64,000 nucleotides of DNA from Ancylostoma caninum (lineage: Eukaryota > Nematoda > Chromadorea > Rhabditida > Ancylostomatidae): positions 310,001 to 374,000 of the forward strand of contig JBAJFG010000628.1 of the NCBI GenBank assembly GCA_037903475.1, written 5' to 3'. Positions 11,472-22,418 of the stretch are shown one piece after another; within the stretch, counting starts at the first letter, position 1; each line of letters opens with the position of its first letter. The notes under the pieces were generated by a model. It had not been told where the DNA came from, ran no database searches, and worked only from the letters and a program-made list of their open reading frames with translations. The position numbers and the translations under genes are program-made.

Positions 11472-12130
11472 TTAGGTTGTCCGAATGTTTTGCACCAGTA
11501 CATTTTTCAGGATCCAAAATTTCATAGGCATTGAATCAGAATATGACTACATGAGAACTGTAGAACACACCTGGCTGCAGCCGCGTAACAATCATCGGAC
11601 AATTCCAAGCGCTGGGTTACAGAAAACTGAGCACGGCTTATGTACCGCACGACATGAATGCCTCAAGACTGAGTGTGCGCCAGTCTTTACTGCTGCGTCC
11701 ACACAAGAGGAACTTTCTCCGCCAGCTCATTATTGGAGACGAGAGTTGGGTGATGTATGTTAACCAAACAGGAGAGAAACGTTGACTCCCACGTGGCGAA
11801 CCATCTCTAAGACTGCCGAAAGTAGAAGTGCCCGAAACAAGATTTTTCTGTGCTGTTGGTGGGATTCCGATGGAATGATGTATCGAGAACTGCTGACACC
11901 AGCACCACCGTGACCGCCTAGGTCTACTCTTCTTAACTACAGAAACTAGTAAAGGCAACCCGCCTGAAGAGTGGAAAAATTGATCATGTTGCTCCACTTC
12001 ATGGCAACGCCCGACCCCATGTGGCAAAGCTTACCCGCCAGAAAAATGCCGAACTAGGTTGGGAAGTTCTAGTTCACTCTGCTTGTTCTCCTGACTTGAG
12101 CCCGTCTGACCACCAGTTGTTTAGAGCACT
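11472..12130 (+). pseudogene. Degenerate mariner transposon, 5' part
   Basis: The left terminus TTAGGTTGTCCGAA...TTTTGCACCA follows TA and is complementary to the right terminus found at 19984. In the broken frame the first catalytic aspartate context (GDESWVMY) and, further on, [14 protein letters not shown] then [12 protein letters not shown] can be read, which is the mariner D,D34D layout. The second aspartate (normally HDNARPH) is replaced by glycine, and several stops and frame changes intervene. The sequence is cut at 12130, after LFRA-, by AT-rich DNA. The missing 3' part appears 7.56 kb downstream (19695-19984). The lineage differs from the bandit-like mariner at 22758. Confidence 0.75.
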
Positions 12131-12240
12131 TATATATTATATATTATTATGGGAGCCAAACTGTGCAGCAGAGCAGCAATGACTTTCCTACATGCTGTTG
12201 CATACCGTTCTACTTGCGAAACTTAAACAGTGCAAATTCG

Positions 12241-12330
12241 CAGGGGCGGCGCGGATGGGGCGGACGCTGTTAGCTGCCAAGTCGTCCACGTCACGGCCAA
12301 AAACACGGGAATGCTATAGACCGGCAGTCT
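12241..12330. repeat. Fragment related to the MITE in msh-2 intron 8
   Basis: GGCGGCGCGG...TGGG-CGGA-GCTGTT-CTGCCA-GTCGTCCACGTCAC matches the core of 43920-43980 in the same orientation. No matching termini are visible here. Confidence 0.55.
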
Positions 12331-13166
12331 GTTGAAATGTCTTAAACTGAATCAAATATCTTAGATTGAATCAAATTAAACGTGGAATCAAGCGGTGTAC
12401 ATAACTTCCTAGAACAAAGAGCACCAAAATAGCAGTGACCCATTGCTTTCTACTACTTTTCATCATATGGCTCCCTAGCCGAGTAACCCTCAGTGAAGTA
12501 AAGGAGATGTGCATAGCCTTTTCACAGAGGCATATAGTTGAAGACTGCACAGAACGAAACGAAAGAGACTGCGGAAATGTGCGTAGGTATTATTAGAGAG
12601 ATAAAGAATGAAGAGAACCACATGGAGCACGCCCGAATACGCAACAACCTTCTTGCCTCAGACAGGCTATAGTCGAACACGGTTAAGGCGCCCAATACTT
12701 ACCTATAAAAGCTTATGTACATTAGCTTGCGTTCCGACCGCGATGCTATGTGTAATCTTAACCGCAGCACCAAATACAGATGAACAGAAATGAGATTTAT
12801 GGCGTAGAACATGATTGAATAGCAGTGCATAGGCAACTTAGTCCTCAGCGCGTACATTAATTCAAAACTATTCTGTTCACGAGCAGAGTCGGAAAGTCGC
12901 TAGAATCCACTGCGCGATCACATTAGTTCGGGTCACGAAAATGGGTGTGGAGGGGAAACCAACAAAACAAAAACTATGGCAGCGATACCATTCATCGTTG
13001 AGAAATAAGAAGCAAAGTCTTCTCACATATCATCTTCCAGTTATATACACACCCATATCCTACGAGACCAAATGTGGCATGAATGGCTCCTACGCACACG
13101 TGTGCCACGTTAGTAATCAATAACCATTTTTTCCAGCAACTAATTTTGAAGAGGGTTAAGGAAGTA

Positions 13167-13395
13167 CAGTCCTGTAGATCAGGAGGGAAGGATTTCCGCG
13201 GCGCTTAGAATCCTCCACGTCGTTATCTCCAGCAAAACAGATCATGGGTCGACATGTTAGAGATGGCTGAAGACAACGTTCGACCGTGATACGCAGTTAT
13301 GTCTAACATGTTAATCAATGATCTTCTTGTTAGAGATAATGACGTGGAGGATTCTAAACGTCGCGGAGATTCTTCTCTCCTGATCTACAGGACTG
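13167..13395. mobile_element. TA-flanked foldback MITE, CAGTCCTGTAGATCAGGAG ends
   Basis: TA, then CAGTCCTGTAGATCAGGAG, and the reverse complement plus TA at the other end. About 65 bases at each end are complementary (TTAGAATCCTCCACGTCRTTATCTC inside). It is 229 bp, non-coding and of Tc1/mariner type. Confidence 0.85.
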
Positions 13396-13929
13396 TATCT
13401 TGATAGGACTCGAGAGGCGCCACAACGCTGTTTCAACAGTTTGCAAAAATATCAGGACCTCACTAAGATCTTATGGTGCACTCTTGAACAACGGCACATA
13501 GATGTAATCGAAGAGAGTGAGTGAGCGCGTTATAACAAGTTGGAAAAGAAAAAACAGCAAAATGTTTAAAAATATGGGAAAAGGCTGCACAATGCTTTAG
13601 TTGCCCGGAACATCTCAGAAACAAAGCGGAACCGTGTCACAGGGTAATGCTGTTGCAAAATAGTGTTAGTGGAAGAAATCAAAATTCTGAAAGCTGCACC
13701 CACGAACATTTCATGTCTAAGGCTTTAAGCGGTTTGGAAGGAACCTTCCGAAATGTCGCGACAGAATGTGTGGACACAGCAGCACCAAAAATATAGACTT
13801 ACAAAATATAATAAGTTGAATGTTAGGGATCCGTAACCATCGAAGTTAGTATAGGAATCATTCGACACACGTGTATATAGCAGCGGCGGAGTGTTGCTGC
13901 CAGCTGGTTTTGTATATATGCAACTCTTT

Positions 13930-14160
13930 CCTTTCACTTTGATGTGAAGTTTTTTTTTTCGAGACTATACCTATTCCTTTTCTTTTCGCCATATAGGAAA
14001 AGAGTTTTTTCCTCCATTTCCACTACATTTGTGATTGCTCGAATAGCTGATTTTCGCTGATGTTTGAGTTCAAAATTTTTTGATTGAATTGTGATATCCT
14101 TCTAGAAGGCATAGGTTTCTCAGCTACACCTTGATTAGTTCCTCCAACACTTCCAAGGTC
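13930..14160 (+). repeat. Dispersed repeat, copy 1
   Basis: CGAATAGCTGAYTTTCG, GTTTGA, TTTCTCAGCTACA and neighbouring words recur in order at 15200-15330. Only moderately conserved. Confidence 0.45.
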
Positions 14161-14779
14161 GGTACAGACCACTCAGTAGTAAGTATTGGTGGGAGGTTCA
14201 TGGGCTGGTATGCGACCCTTTTCAATCAATATCAAACACATTTGATTTAGTGGTTTATCCGGGGTGCATAGTTGTGATGTTATTAGAGAAAGAGAGAACC
14301 CGAGAAATGGTGCCGTACTCGGACAAGCAGGCGAAAAGTGCAGATCACACGCACAAATAATCAACAGCTTAGTTTTCGAAACTGACTGCAACAATATTCA
14401 TGCTTGCGGCGCTGCGGTTTGGTGCGTCAATACACAATGCAGACAGAGAGGAAGAGGAGAAATCCTGGAAGGTAAGAAATGTTTCTGGCTTTGTCGCCGC
14501 GACTGCCGCGCGAACAAACCGCATTTCTTTTTTCGTCACTTCGACGCGGCGCGGAAACTTATGAACTTGTTGGAAAGACGTATCATCATTGCAGCGCCAC
14601 AAGCATGAATGAATAGAGCCTGCGGTGCACAATCGCACGACTTACATTCACCAATATTTACTGCCTCCTGAATGCGCTATACCTTCCAGTTAGCCGTTAA
14701 AAATAGCAAAATCCTCAATAATCAGTCAGAACAGCAGGCAAAAACCAGATCTACCGACTTTTACATTTCGACAAATACT

Positions 14780-15075
14780 CGAAAAAATGGATTCACCCAA
14801 TTCAGAAACGATGGACTTAAGTTAAAGATTCAAAAGGAATTCGATTTCAAACATTTCGACGAATTTCAGCCAAAGTTACAGCAGGAGGCGTTCTTGATCA
14901 CACAATCACACAATAAGTGTACTGAAATCTCGAAAGCAAGTTTCGGGGGGGGGGGGCTTAGCTACCCGCAGCCGCTCGCGACTCAATTAGTGCCTCCAGG
15001 CGAGTTGCTCATGCCGTTAATCCCTCCCTATCCATCATACAATTGTGTCCATCTTTGATGTGGTACCCTGTTTAC
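14780..15075 (+). repeat. Dispersed repeat, copy 1 of a ~300-bp unit
   Basis: The stretch from AAACGATGGACTTAAGTTAAAG through CATTTCGACGA, CTGAAATCTCGAAAGCAA and GCTACCCGC to GTGTGGTAC-like words has a diverged partner at 15600-15930. It contains a run of 12 G (14945-14956). Confidence 0.5.
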
Positions 15076-15325
15076 TTCACAGCGCAAGAAGAGCCAGTAA
15101 TTGGCAGTCGTTAGCGGCAGCAGATACATACCCTATTTCGCTCGCAGGTGATCAGGTCGCAGGTGGTACAATAACTCCACCGCCCCGCTCCCCTAGATTT
15201 CTTCCTCTATTTGCACTACTCCAGTAATTGCTCGATGACTCGAATAGCTGACTTTCGTTGGTGTTTGATCCTAGAACATTTGACTGGATCGAGCTTCCTT
15301 CAAAAATTCGTAGCTTTCTCAGCTA

Positions 15326-15523
15326 CAGGAAGCTCCAAATGTCCGCAGTCAAGAGGGACGTGGCCGCGACGCAACTTTAGGCAGAGACACAGGCGCTCTG
15401 CATGCTACCACTGGTTGTCTGCAGAGTCAGAAAAGCCAGAGGCAGCATAGAGAGCGCCTGTGTCTGATCAAGGAGCCGCGCCATGGCCACGCCCTCTCGA
15501 CTGCGGACATTTGGAGCTTCCTG
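15326..15523. mobile_element. TA-flanked foldback MITE, CAGGAAGCTCC family, copy 1
   Basis: The termini CAGGAAGCTCCAAATGTCCG and their exact reverse complement are flanked by TA (15324-15325 and 15524-15525). The interior also folds: CAGGCGCTCT...AGAGCGCCTG. It is 198 bp and non-coding. Relatives are at 24089 (truncated) and 28607. Confidence 0.85.
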
Positions 15524-15599
15524 TACATGTTTCTTCATCGTTTTCAGTGAATACCTCACCATCAACTGAAAAAAACCCAATAACTGATTTTGGTACATT

Positions 15600-15930
15600 C
15601 AGTCCACAATCGGGAAAATCTACCCACTCAATTTAAAAACGGTGAACGTACCCACTCAATTTAAAAACGGTGAACGTAAAGATTCGAAAGATGATTTCAA
15701 GCATTTCGCCGAGCTTCACCTATAGGTAACGGCAAGGAGCGTTCCTGTTCACCCAAAAATGAACTGAAATCTCAAGAAAGCAAAGGTTTGCGAAGAGAAA
15801 CTTGGCTACCCGCGGCCGCTGTCGCACTGGCAGTTAATTGCTTTGAGCGCTCCAGACGGGTAGCACACACCGTTAATCCTGTCTAGTCCACCAGCGGACT
15901 GTGTCCGTGTTGAGTGTGGTACAATGATTA
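15600..15930 (+). repeat. Dispersed repeat, copy 2 of the ~300-bp unit, with an exact 28-bp tandem duplication
   Basis: Diverged partner of 14780-15075. At 15621-15676 two exact 28-bp copies beginning TACCCACTCAATTTAAAAAC stand head to tail, a recent local duplication. Confidence 0.55.
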
Positions 15931-16647
15931 GTTGGGTGGCGGTCATGCAGAACGAACAATTAGTCGTGACAGCTGCCAGCTGCACTGCGCATCCCGTGTA
16001 AAGGTTGTCACGACGGCCTCGTATGATACGTATGCTTGCCCATCCTGTACAAAAGACTGAATCCTTTATTTGGTTCAGGGCTAGATTGAATATGGATTTT
16101 TGGGATTTAGGAAGAACAACGTAATAACTCGTAGTGGTTACATGTTCGAGTAGATCGTAACCATCTTCAGTAGTGGAGGATAATTAACTCATACGCAACT
16201 GTTAGTGCCTGTGCATCTCTCTATCGATCTAGGGGCTACAACTGTATGAGATATTGACACATGGGTTCGTAGCATTACTATTACCAATTATCGTTCTTCC
16301 TGGTATACACCCTGACATATCTGATGTCAGGTCTAGGGTATAGTCTTACTCAAAAATGCTTGCCCCACGCTGAACCTTCCGTCAGCTTATAGCCTGATTT
16401 GCCAGCGATGATAGTTGAGTATTCGTGCACATTGTCTGTTTTTCCCTGCACTCTCTCCAATCTCTGCGCGCTTTCCCGCCCTCTTCTTCTCTGCGGCATC
16501 TCCCAAACTATCTTCCCCCATGGAACAGACTATAGCCATGTCACACCACGCAAGATAATGCATGGATAATGCGGCGCGACTCAGCAGATGGAAGAGAGAG
16601 TAAAGGGTAAGGCTAGGATTTTTTTTTAGAAGAACTGTACAGGTAGC

Positions 16648-16780
16648 GTCAATCACGATAACTACTCCCGCGTCCTGAAGCGTGGCACCATCTACATGGC
16701 GCAGCTGGATGCTGTGGATTTCGAGTGCTGCCTTGCGTGCTGCGGCGCTCCAGGCTGCGAAAGTAGTTATCGTTATTGAC
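16648..16780. mobile_element. Small foldback element
   Basis: The 19-base end GTCAATCACGATAACTACT is complementary, with one mismatch, to the other end, and the complementarity continues weakly inward (CCTGAAGCG / CGCTCCAGG). It lies within a 131-codon minus-strand frame (16782-16387), which I do not regard as a gene. Confidence 0.5.
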
Positions 16781-17037
16781 ACTCTCTGTATCTAGGAAAC
16801 AGTGAATTTTCGTGCATTCAGACTAAAGGCATATCTGTATGTAACACATGTGCGCTTATAAGCGGCGTAGTTGTGCATACCAAGCACGCTTACTATTGAT
16901 TGAAATTGCTCACGTATCGGTCCATGATAGTTCAAAACTCATTACCAGTTGAATATACGATAACTTCACTGCCACTCCCCCCCCTCCCCCGCCTCCAGTT
17001 GCAGACCAGGACAGCAGAATAGCTCTCACTTCAAAGG

Positions 17038-17072
17038 TACTTTTTTTGCTACATATATATATATATATATTT
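17038..17072. repeat. T run and (AT)n microsatellite
   Basis: TTTTTTT followed by ACATATATATATATATATAT. Otherwise 15930-17625 holds nothing recognised. Confidence 0.7.
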
Positions 17073-17625
17073 GGTAAGAAGATGTATATGATACAAAAGT
17101 AAGATAGTAAAACATGGAAGAGTAGGGAAATAGGCTAACCGAAGTAGCCAGTCGTTGAGCGCGCATTCCACTTGGTTCCGGACAGTTATGCATTCCTCAG
17201 GAATTGACGGCAGAATTGACAAGAATTGCAAGCTTCTGGAAACCAAATGTCGACAATACCCAATGTAACGAAATAGATCCTTCGTAGTCACCATTTATGC
17301 TTCAATTATTCGCTGATCGAGAGGTTGAAGCGGTGTTGCGATTCGGTGTTAAGTGCAAACTGAAACCTGGGTTAAAGTCTAAGGAGTGATCTTCATTCCC
17401 GTGTTTCACCTATAATGTAACAGTCATTCAAAAAAGGTAGTTGAATCGATCATGCAAATGAGTAACACCACAAGCGAGTAATGTCGAAGCTTGAACGTTT
17501 TTTTTTTCTTTTTTTAAATATTTTTTTTTCATAAAATGTCAACTGTGTGATGCGAAACTGGAGAACATAGGAGCAAGTGGCAGAAACCATGGGAGAAAAA
17601 AAAACACGAGGACACAACAGAATAG

Positions 17626-17631
17626 TTTATT
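17626..17631 (-). promoter_or_regulatory. Polyadenylation signal AATAAA
   Basis: Read on the minus strand, AATAAA lies 67 bases beyond the stop codon of the small gene at 18402-17698, a normal distance for nematode 3' ends. Confidence 0.55.
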
Positions 17632-17697
17632 GATTGCCGATAACATAACAGCAAAAAAAAAATCCCCCCTCCCCCCATCTCCACATCCGCTCTGCTC

Positions 17698-18402
17698 TCA
17701 TTTCCCTGGTGCGGCGCCTCGCTTTCCTCGTTTGCTCTTCCTGATACTCTTACGTAGAAGACCAGGCGCAGACTAAAAAGAAATGTGCAATAACACCTGC
17801 GAAACGTAAATGAAACTGTCAGCAATAATGACAAAATGTATATACATACCTCCTTCTGAAGGGCCAGCGAGCTGGAAGAAGCTAGGCGGCCGCTTCGGCG
17901 CGGCTCAGAAGTGAGCGTGCTGGTGGATGGCGTTGGCTCGGCAGTAGCAGGGAGCTGCTCATCTTCCCTTCTGTGCAGCTCTGAAGTCGATGTGCTGGTG
18001 GAATCCGGCAGCCCAACTGCAGCAAGAGGTAGCCCATGCTTAGCTGCGTACTGAACGGCTCTCTCGTGCTTGTGCCTCTCGTGGTTTACACGTAGGCTGC
18101 TTCCTTTCCAAAAAGCTGAAAATATGTCAATTTCAGAAAAGAACCAAATCGAACTAAACCCTCACCTTCATTTTCGGCCAGCCAGTTGCGCACATATAGC
18201 TTTTTTTCAAATCTGGAGGGCTTTTCTCTTGCCCTGTAGAAAGCTCTCCAAACCTGATAAAATGAGACATTAAAATTTCAGAGGGAAGCGAAACGAAAAA
18301 ACTCGTGCATACCTCCAAATCGTCCTTGGTAATCGGTCCGAATTGATAATCCGCCGAAAAGTCGAAAGAATCGGTTGAAACAAATGAGGCGAAAGAAGCC
18401 AT
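17698..18402 (-). CDS. Uncharacterised four-exon gene, 172-aa basic-tailed protein
   Basis: Exons on the minus strand are 18402-18313, 18253-18166, 18115-17850 and 17772-17698. All have GT donors and TTTTATCAG/TTTTCAG/CTTTTTAG acceptors, and phases join without a break. The protein starts MASFASFVST. Residues 24-80 form a charged, aromatic-rich, probably helical block (ITKDDLEVWRAFYRAREKPS...YVRNWLAEN). A Ser/Thr/Pro-rich middle follows with an imperfect internal duplication (STSTSTSELHRR / PSTSTLTSEPRR). The tail RKSIRKSKRGKRG looks like a nuclear localisation signal. I recognise no family. A CCAATTTAG acceptor 8 bases before ATG and an AATAAA after the stop support a real transcription unit. 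It lies inside the DNA that splits the mariner at 11472-19984, so it may be element cargo or a captured host gene. The last exon choice (acceptor at 17773) is inferred from frame. Confidence 0.6.
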
Positions 18403-18410
18403 ACTTGAAT

Positions 18411-18412
18411 CT
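18411..18412 (-). promoter_or_regulatory. Probable spliced-leader acceptor site
   Basis: On the minus strand TGTATCCAATTTAG ends 8 bases before the chosen ATG and no upstream exon is needed, which fits trans-splicing of a nematode leader. Confidence 0.4.
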
Positions 18413-18479
18413 AAATTGGATACAACATTCAGAGAAGTAATGTGAGAAATAAAATAGAGCAACACAGCACAACTACAAA

Positions 18480-19690
18480 GCAGATAATATGGCTAATCAA
18501 ATAGCAGTTTATAGCAAGCTATGTGGCGGATGAGTGAGTAGAGCAAGGTGTAGACGCGTAAAGATTAGCAACGTAAATGACATGCTTGTCTAAAGGTTGA
18601 CCTCACATCGACATGAAGTGCCGCCCAAACCGCGAAGAACAGATGGGCGCGTGATGCAGGTCCTACGGGCATGCCTTAGAGACATCCTCTGGGCATGCCC
18701 CAGAAACAAGAGGCCGCACAGATCCCATAGGCATGCAATGCAGACCCAATAGCTAGTAGCAGACGGCATAGAAGGCGTAGAAAAAATAAACCAACCATCG
18801 TTCTGCAGTATAGTAGTATCGATATCTGTTACATAAAGTAAATATAAAACTGTCAATATCGTACTTGTTCCAAACGCATGTTATCTTTAGCCTCCCCGCC
18901 TAGAATAGGGTCACCGAATATTTGGAATTACTTTATAAAAAAAAATAAAAATCCTGTACTGGCTCGTTCTTGATTGATGTTTATTTTTATCATGTGCACC
19001 TAAAAAAACATGTAGAATCGCATTAAAACACATTCACAATGGAAAGAATGTGAAAATGTGTTTCGCCTCTTAACCTTAGACACATTAACGCATATGACTA
19101 TTAAAAAACCCTCCCCGAGGCTCATCAGTAAGGTAGGGAGGGTAACTGAATACTAATTGAGCTGTTTGTTTGACAATAGTAATGTTTGACTATTGAGTGT
19201 GAAATCATCCAGTGCCTGTGAAAGGACCACTGGAGGATCTGAGTCCCGCCGCAGAAAGGGGCAGACGAGAAACTATTGATCATGCCAAGGTTCGTTGAAC
19301 GTTGAAAAAGGGAAACTAATGGATTTTGTTTCTTCGTGTCCACCACGAAATGCAGCAAATGACGAACAGTATCACAAAGAAATCTAGTTGAAATCAAAAA
19401 ATGATAGGACTTACCTGTTCAGTGAAGAAATTTTATTAGTAATAATAGCTTGACGAGAATAACAGCGGTCACATTGTATCCGAGTAGTAAAGAATACGGC
19501 TGATCATCGATTTCCGCAGTGTTGAAATTCTCATGCACGCTGGAGTGCCAGCGGAGGGCGCGGGTCCCGCCGCGATACCCTGAAAGCGCTGTCTAAACCT
19601 CTCGCTTTCATCATTGGAGACTGTATCCATTTTTCCGTCAGTGCCGCCCTTACGGTGCTTTGTTAAGAAGGATTCGTTGTTATGTATTAT
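18480..19690. other. No gene recognised
   Basis: Two minus-strand frames of about 90 codons (18856-18590 and 19397-19125) have no recognisable motif. The stretch is part of the insertion that separates the two mariner halves. Confidence 0.35.
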
Positions 19691-19694
19691 TATC

Positions 19695-19984
19695 TGTTCT
19701 CCTGACTTGAGCCCGTCTGACCACCAGTTGTTTAGAGCACTGAAGCTGCATTTACGAGAAGAAGAAGTCGATGATCAGAATAAACTAAAAAGTGAGATTT
19801 CAAGATTCTTCGACTAGCAGCAGCCAGAGTTGTTGACTTCTGGATCTGATGCTCTAGTGGAGCGTTGGTCATACCACGCGGATCATAATGGTCATTACTT
19901 TACTGATTGATACCTATTCATAAAAAAGTTGACCTTCGTTGAAAAAAGTATGAAATTTGGTGCAAGACTTTCGGACCAACCTAA
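19695..19984 (+). pseudogene. Degenerate mariner transposon, 3' part
   Basis: It starts with 47 bases identical to 12084-12130 (TGTTCTCCTGACTTGAGCCC... to TTTAGAGCACT), then continues the mariner reading frame ([19 protein letters not shown]...) to a stop. About 170 bases of 3' sequence follow, ending in TGGTGCAAGACTTTCGGACC, AACCTAA and TA. The terminus is complementary to the left end at 11472. Only the third catalytic aspartate is present in this piece. Confidence 0.75.
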
Positions 19985-20104
19985 TATTACAAATATATAA
20001 ATATATATTAAATAATAATACATAACAACGAATAATAATATATAATATATAAATATATATATATTAAATATTATAATAAATATAATAAATGCAAATATTA
20101 TAAT
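19985..20104. repeat. AT-rich low-complexity spacer
   Basis: Almost pure A/T, with repeated ATATATAAATATATATTAAATAATAAT words. A similar but shorter AT tract stands to the left of the mariner 5' end at 11400-11471. Confidence 0.8.
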
Positions 20105-20941
20105 ATGTATTACAAACGAGTCTACGCCCGAGGATACGAGCGCAGACTTCCCCTCTGCTCACCTTTTGTTTCCGACAGTGTGAATGCTGCAATAAAACAA
20201 TTTTTGATCCAGGCACATCTTCACGATGTCGTCTTGGTGAACATTCTGAACGCGAAGATCATACGGCAACTTGTCCGTAACAGGCTGTACGACAAGGCCT
20301 GCATCTCACGAAACTGTGTCATTTGCCCTAACGGAAAAATTGGTGACTACTCTAAGTCAGGGCTTGTTTACCAAATAGAGTGCGTATAGGGCAATTTATA
20401 CTGGATGCGTGCGACTGACGCGCGTGCGTCTATATGCTGGAGAATAGGGCCCAATCGGATAGCAGTCGCATCGCAGTCGCAGCTCAGACGCATGCATTTA
20501 CGGCCGGGCGGCGGCCACGCGTTCTTTTCATTAAGGATGTACATGTCGTGTTGACCGGTCTTTGTGGAAAATCCTTTGCAAATGGATGCGTGCGACTGAT
20601 GCGCGACTGACGCACGCAGCTAGTATAAATTACCCTTATCTTGCCATGCCACCTACATCGGTGAGACCGGTCGCTCTTTGAGTGCACGCATAAATGAACA
20701 TCTGGAGAGCAGAAAACGGCAGAGCTTGATAAGTCCTCTAGGGAAACATAGAAAAGAAGACCACGACGAGAATGATTTCGACATAAGCTGCACCGTTTTT
20801 GTGCTCGAAACTGATATTTCGGCTAGGAAAGCACTTGAGGCGTTATGGATTCTTGCGCGTAATCCCGGGTTGAATAGCAGGAATGAGCAGATGTCCATAG
20901 CTAGTGATCTGATGCCTTTCTTATCATTATGCGAGCTCTGA
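20105..20941 (+). pseudogene. Penelope-like retroelement, C-terminal GIY-YIG endonuclease part, interrupted
   Basis: The first block contains FVSDSVNAAIKQFL, QLVRNRLYDKAC and CVICPNGK, which fit the linker and Cys motif before a Penelope endonuclease. It breaks after VYQIEC. The second block, 250 bases later, resumes with CHATYIGETGRSLSARINEH, the GIY-YIG active-site region, and runs through WILARNPGLNSRNEQM to a stop at 20939-20941. The gap is exactly the small element at 20388-20636; reading across it with one target-site copy keeps frame. The reverse transcriptase domain is missing: the frame starts abruptly beside AT-rich DNA. In the family this enzyme nicks target DNA for primed reverse transcription. 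The copy cannot be functional. Confidence 0.75.
20388..20636. mobile_element. MITE inserted in the Penelope-like endonuclease
   Basis: AGGGCAATTTATACTGGATG at the left is complementary to CTAGTATAAATTACCCT at the right. TAT stands on both sides (20385-20387 and 20637-20639). The inside repeats GCGTGCGACTGACGCGC and GCATCGCAGTCGCAG-type words. It is 249 bp with no coding frame. Confidence 0.8.
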
Positions 20942-21275
20942 GATCGTCACGATACTGGTGCACGCCTTATAAGACCAGGGCTGCACGATGCAGTATTCAT
21001 TCGCTATCAATTGACGATCATTTGCTGCCGCGATTGCATTTTTGCTCCGCTGTATCGGTGGAAAAGTTCGTCCGTCGACTGGATGCTGAGTGTTGTCTAC
21101 CTAGGATGAGTCGAATGAACGAGTGTGAGGAGGTCTGAGGAGGTCTTTGGTGGTTTAGAGCGTGAATAGATGAACTTGCACCACTTTCAGGCCTCTTGAA
21201 GACGACGTTGAGTCAAAATGTTACACCGTAATAGACGTGTCCTTATAACAACGTGAGTGGCACAGAAGAATAATC
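20942..21275 (+). mobile_element. Penelope-like element 3' end (pseudo-LTR-like)
   Basis: It directly follows the endonuclease stop and matches the reverse complement of 11001-11345. It ends near GTGGCACAGAAGAATAAT. The hammerhead-like motif is present but degraded (TTGAAGACGACGTTGAGTCAAAA at 21195-21217). Confidence 0.65.
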
Positions 21276-21905
21276 AGTAAGAATGCCCAGGTTTTATGAC
21301 AAGAGCACATGGAGGTTGCTCCTAGTTGTTTTCTCGTAGTAAAATACTTAGCTGCACGGTCTTGTTAGTTTCTATTCCGGGAAAAACTCGATTTTGACCT
21401 AACCATTCATCTTTCTTGCACTTCTACCTTTCCTAACCCTGCAGCTTTTCAGATTATTCTGTATTTATCCAGCAGACCTTTGCTTAACTCTCAATCATCT
21501 AAGATTAAAATTATTCCGCAAAATTCCAGAGAAAAGCGCACATCTCTCGTTGTTCTCCCTTGATTGATTAATTGATTGATTTATTGATAATGTCGTGGAT
21601 TCTTCCTTTCACCCTACTCCAATTTCTCATTCTATAGGGTAGCGCTTTTTTAAATCCTTTTCTGGAGGACTTCCTGATATATATTTTTTTAAACACCACT
21701 ATGTCATAATGCTTCATCCTTTAAGTGAGTATTCTAGGCCTGGTTGCATCCTTGACATTACCCAGGGTAAAGGTATTGACGCCTATGTTAACAATGGGTA
21801 AATTTATGGGGGATTCAACTCGTTTGCTTTGCGTAATCTCAATGATGCATGCAGCGACTGCTACGATTATAAATTTTTAAATGTCTGAGGAAGAGAGTGA
21901 ATGTA

Positions 21906-22418
21906 CAGGGTGGGCCAAAAATACGGTAACAACGCTCGTTTCTCTTCCAAATAAAATTGTTTTGCCTTAATGTTAGACTCAGTTGAGAAGCCCTCTCGTA
22001 ACGTTTTACCGGAAGAGCGCTCCGGCCTACAAGTTATGTTTGATTCAGGACTCAGTCAAAAATATATTTCAGGCCCTATTGGTTTCATCGAGTGACCACC
22101 CATTTCCCTGAGTCTCATTCGGTAGGGTTGGTAGGCTTTGGTGATACACGAGACCAGGGCTTGTTCAGAACCTCTACAGAATTTGGATTAGTTGGGTGAG
22201 CGCTTCAAAAAACAGCAACCACTTGCGCGCCGCGGTCACTGACTTCGCTCAGAATCTCGGGCCCTGTCTTGGAAGTGACAGGGGAATCCCTAGCTGAAGG
22301 ATTGCATTATGTTAAATATGATTTAATAAACATAAATACTGCAACTATGTTTTGGATCGCATACAAATTCTCTTTTATTGTGAACTTTCCCGTGTTACCG
22401 TATTTATGGCCCACCCTA
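21906..22418. mobile_element. TA-flanked non-autonomous Tc1/mariner-type element, CAGGGTGGGCCA ends
   Basis: CAGGGTGGGCCAAAAATACG after TA at the left; CGTATTTATGGCCCACCCTA before TA at the right, giving about 27 bases of imperfect inverted terminus with GTAACA further in. The 513-bp interior has no open frame of note and is either a deletion derivative or a decayed copy. Confidence 0.8.

Noticed and set aside
16387..16782. 131-codon minus-strand frame
   Set aside because: It spans a small foldback element, shows no domain and has no splice or start support.
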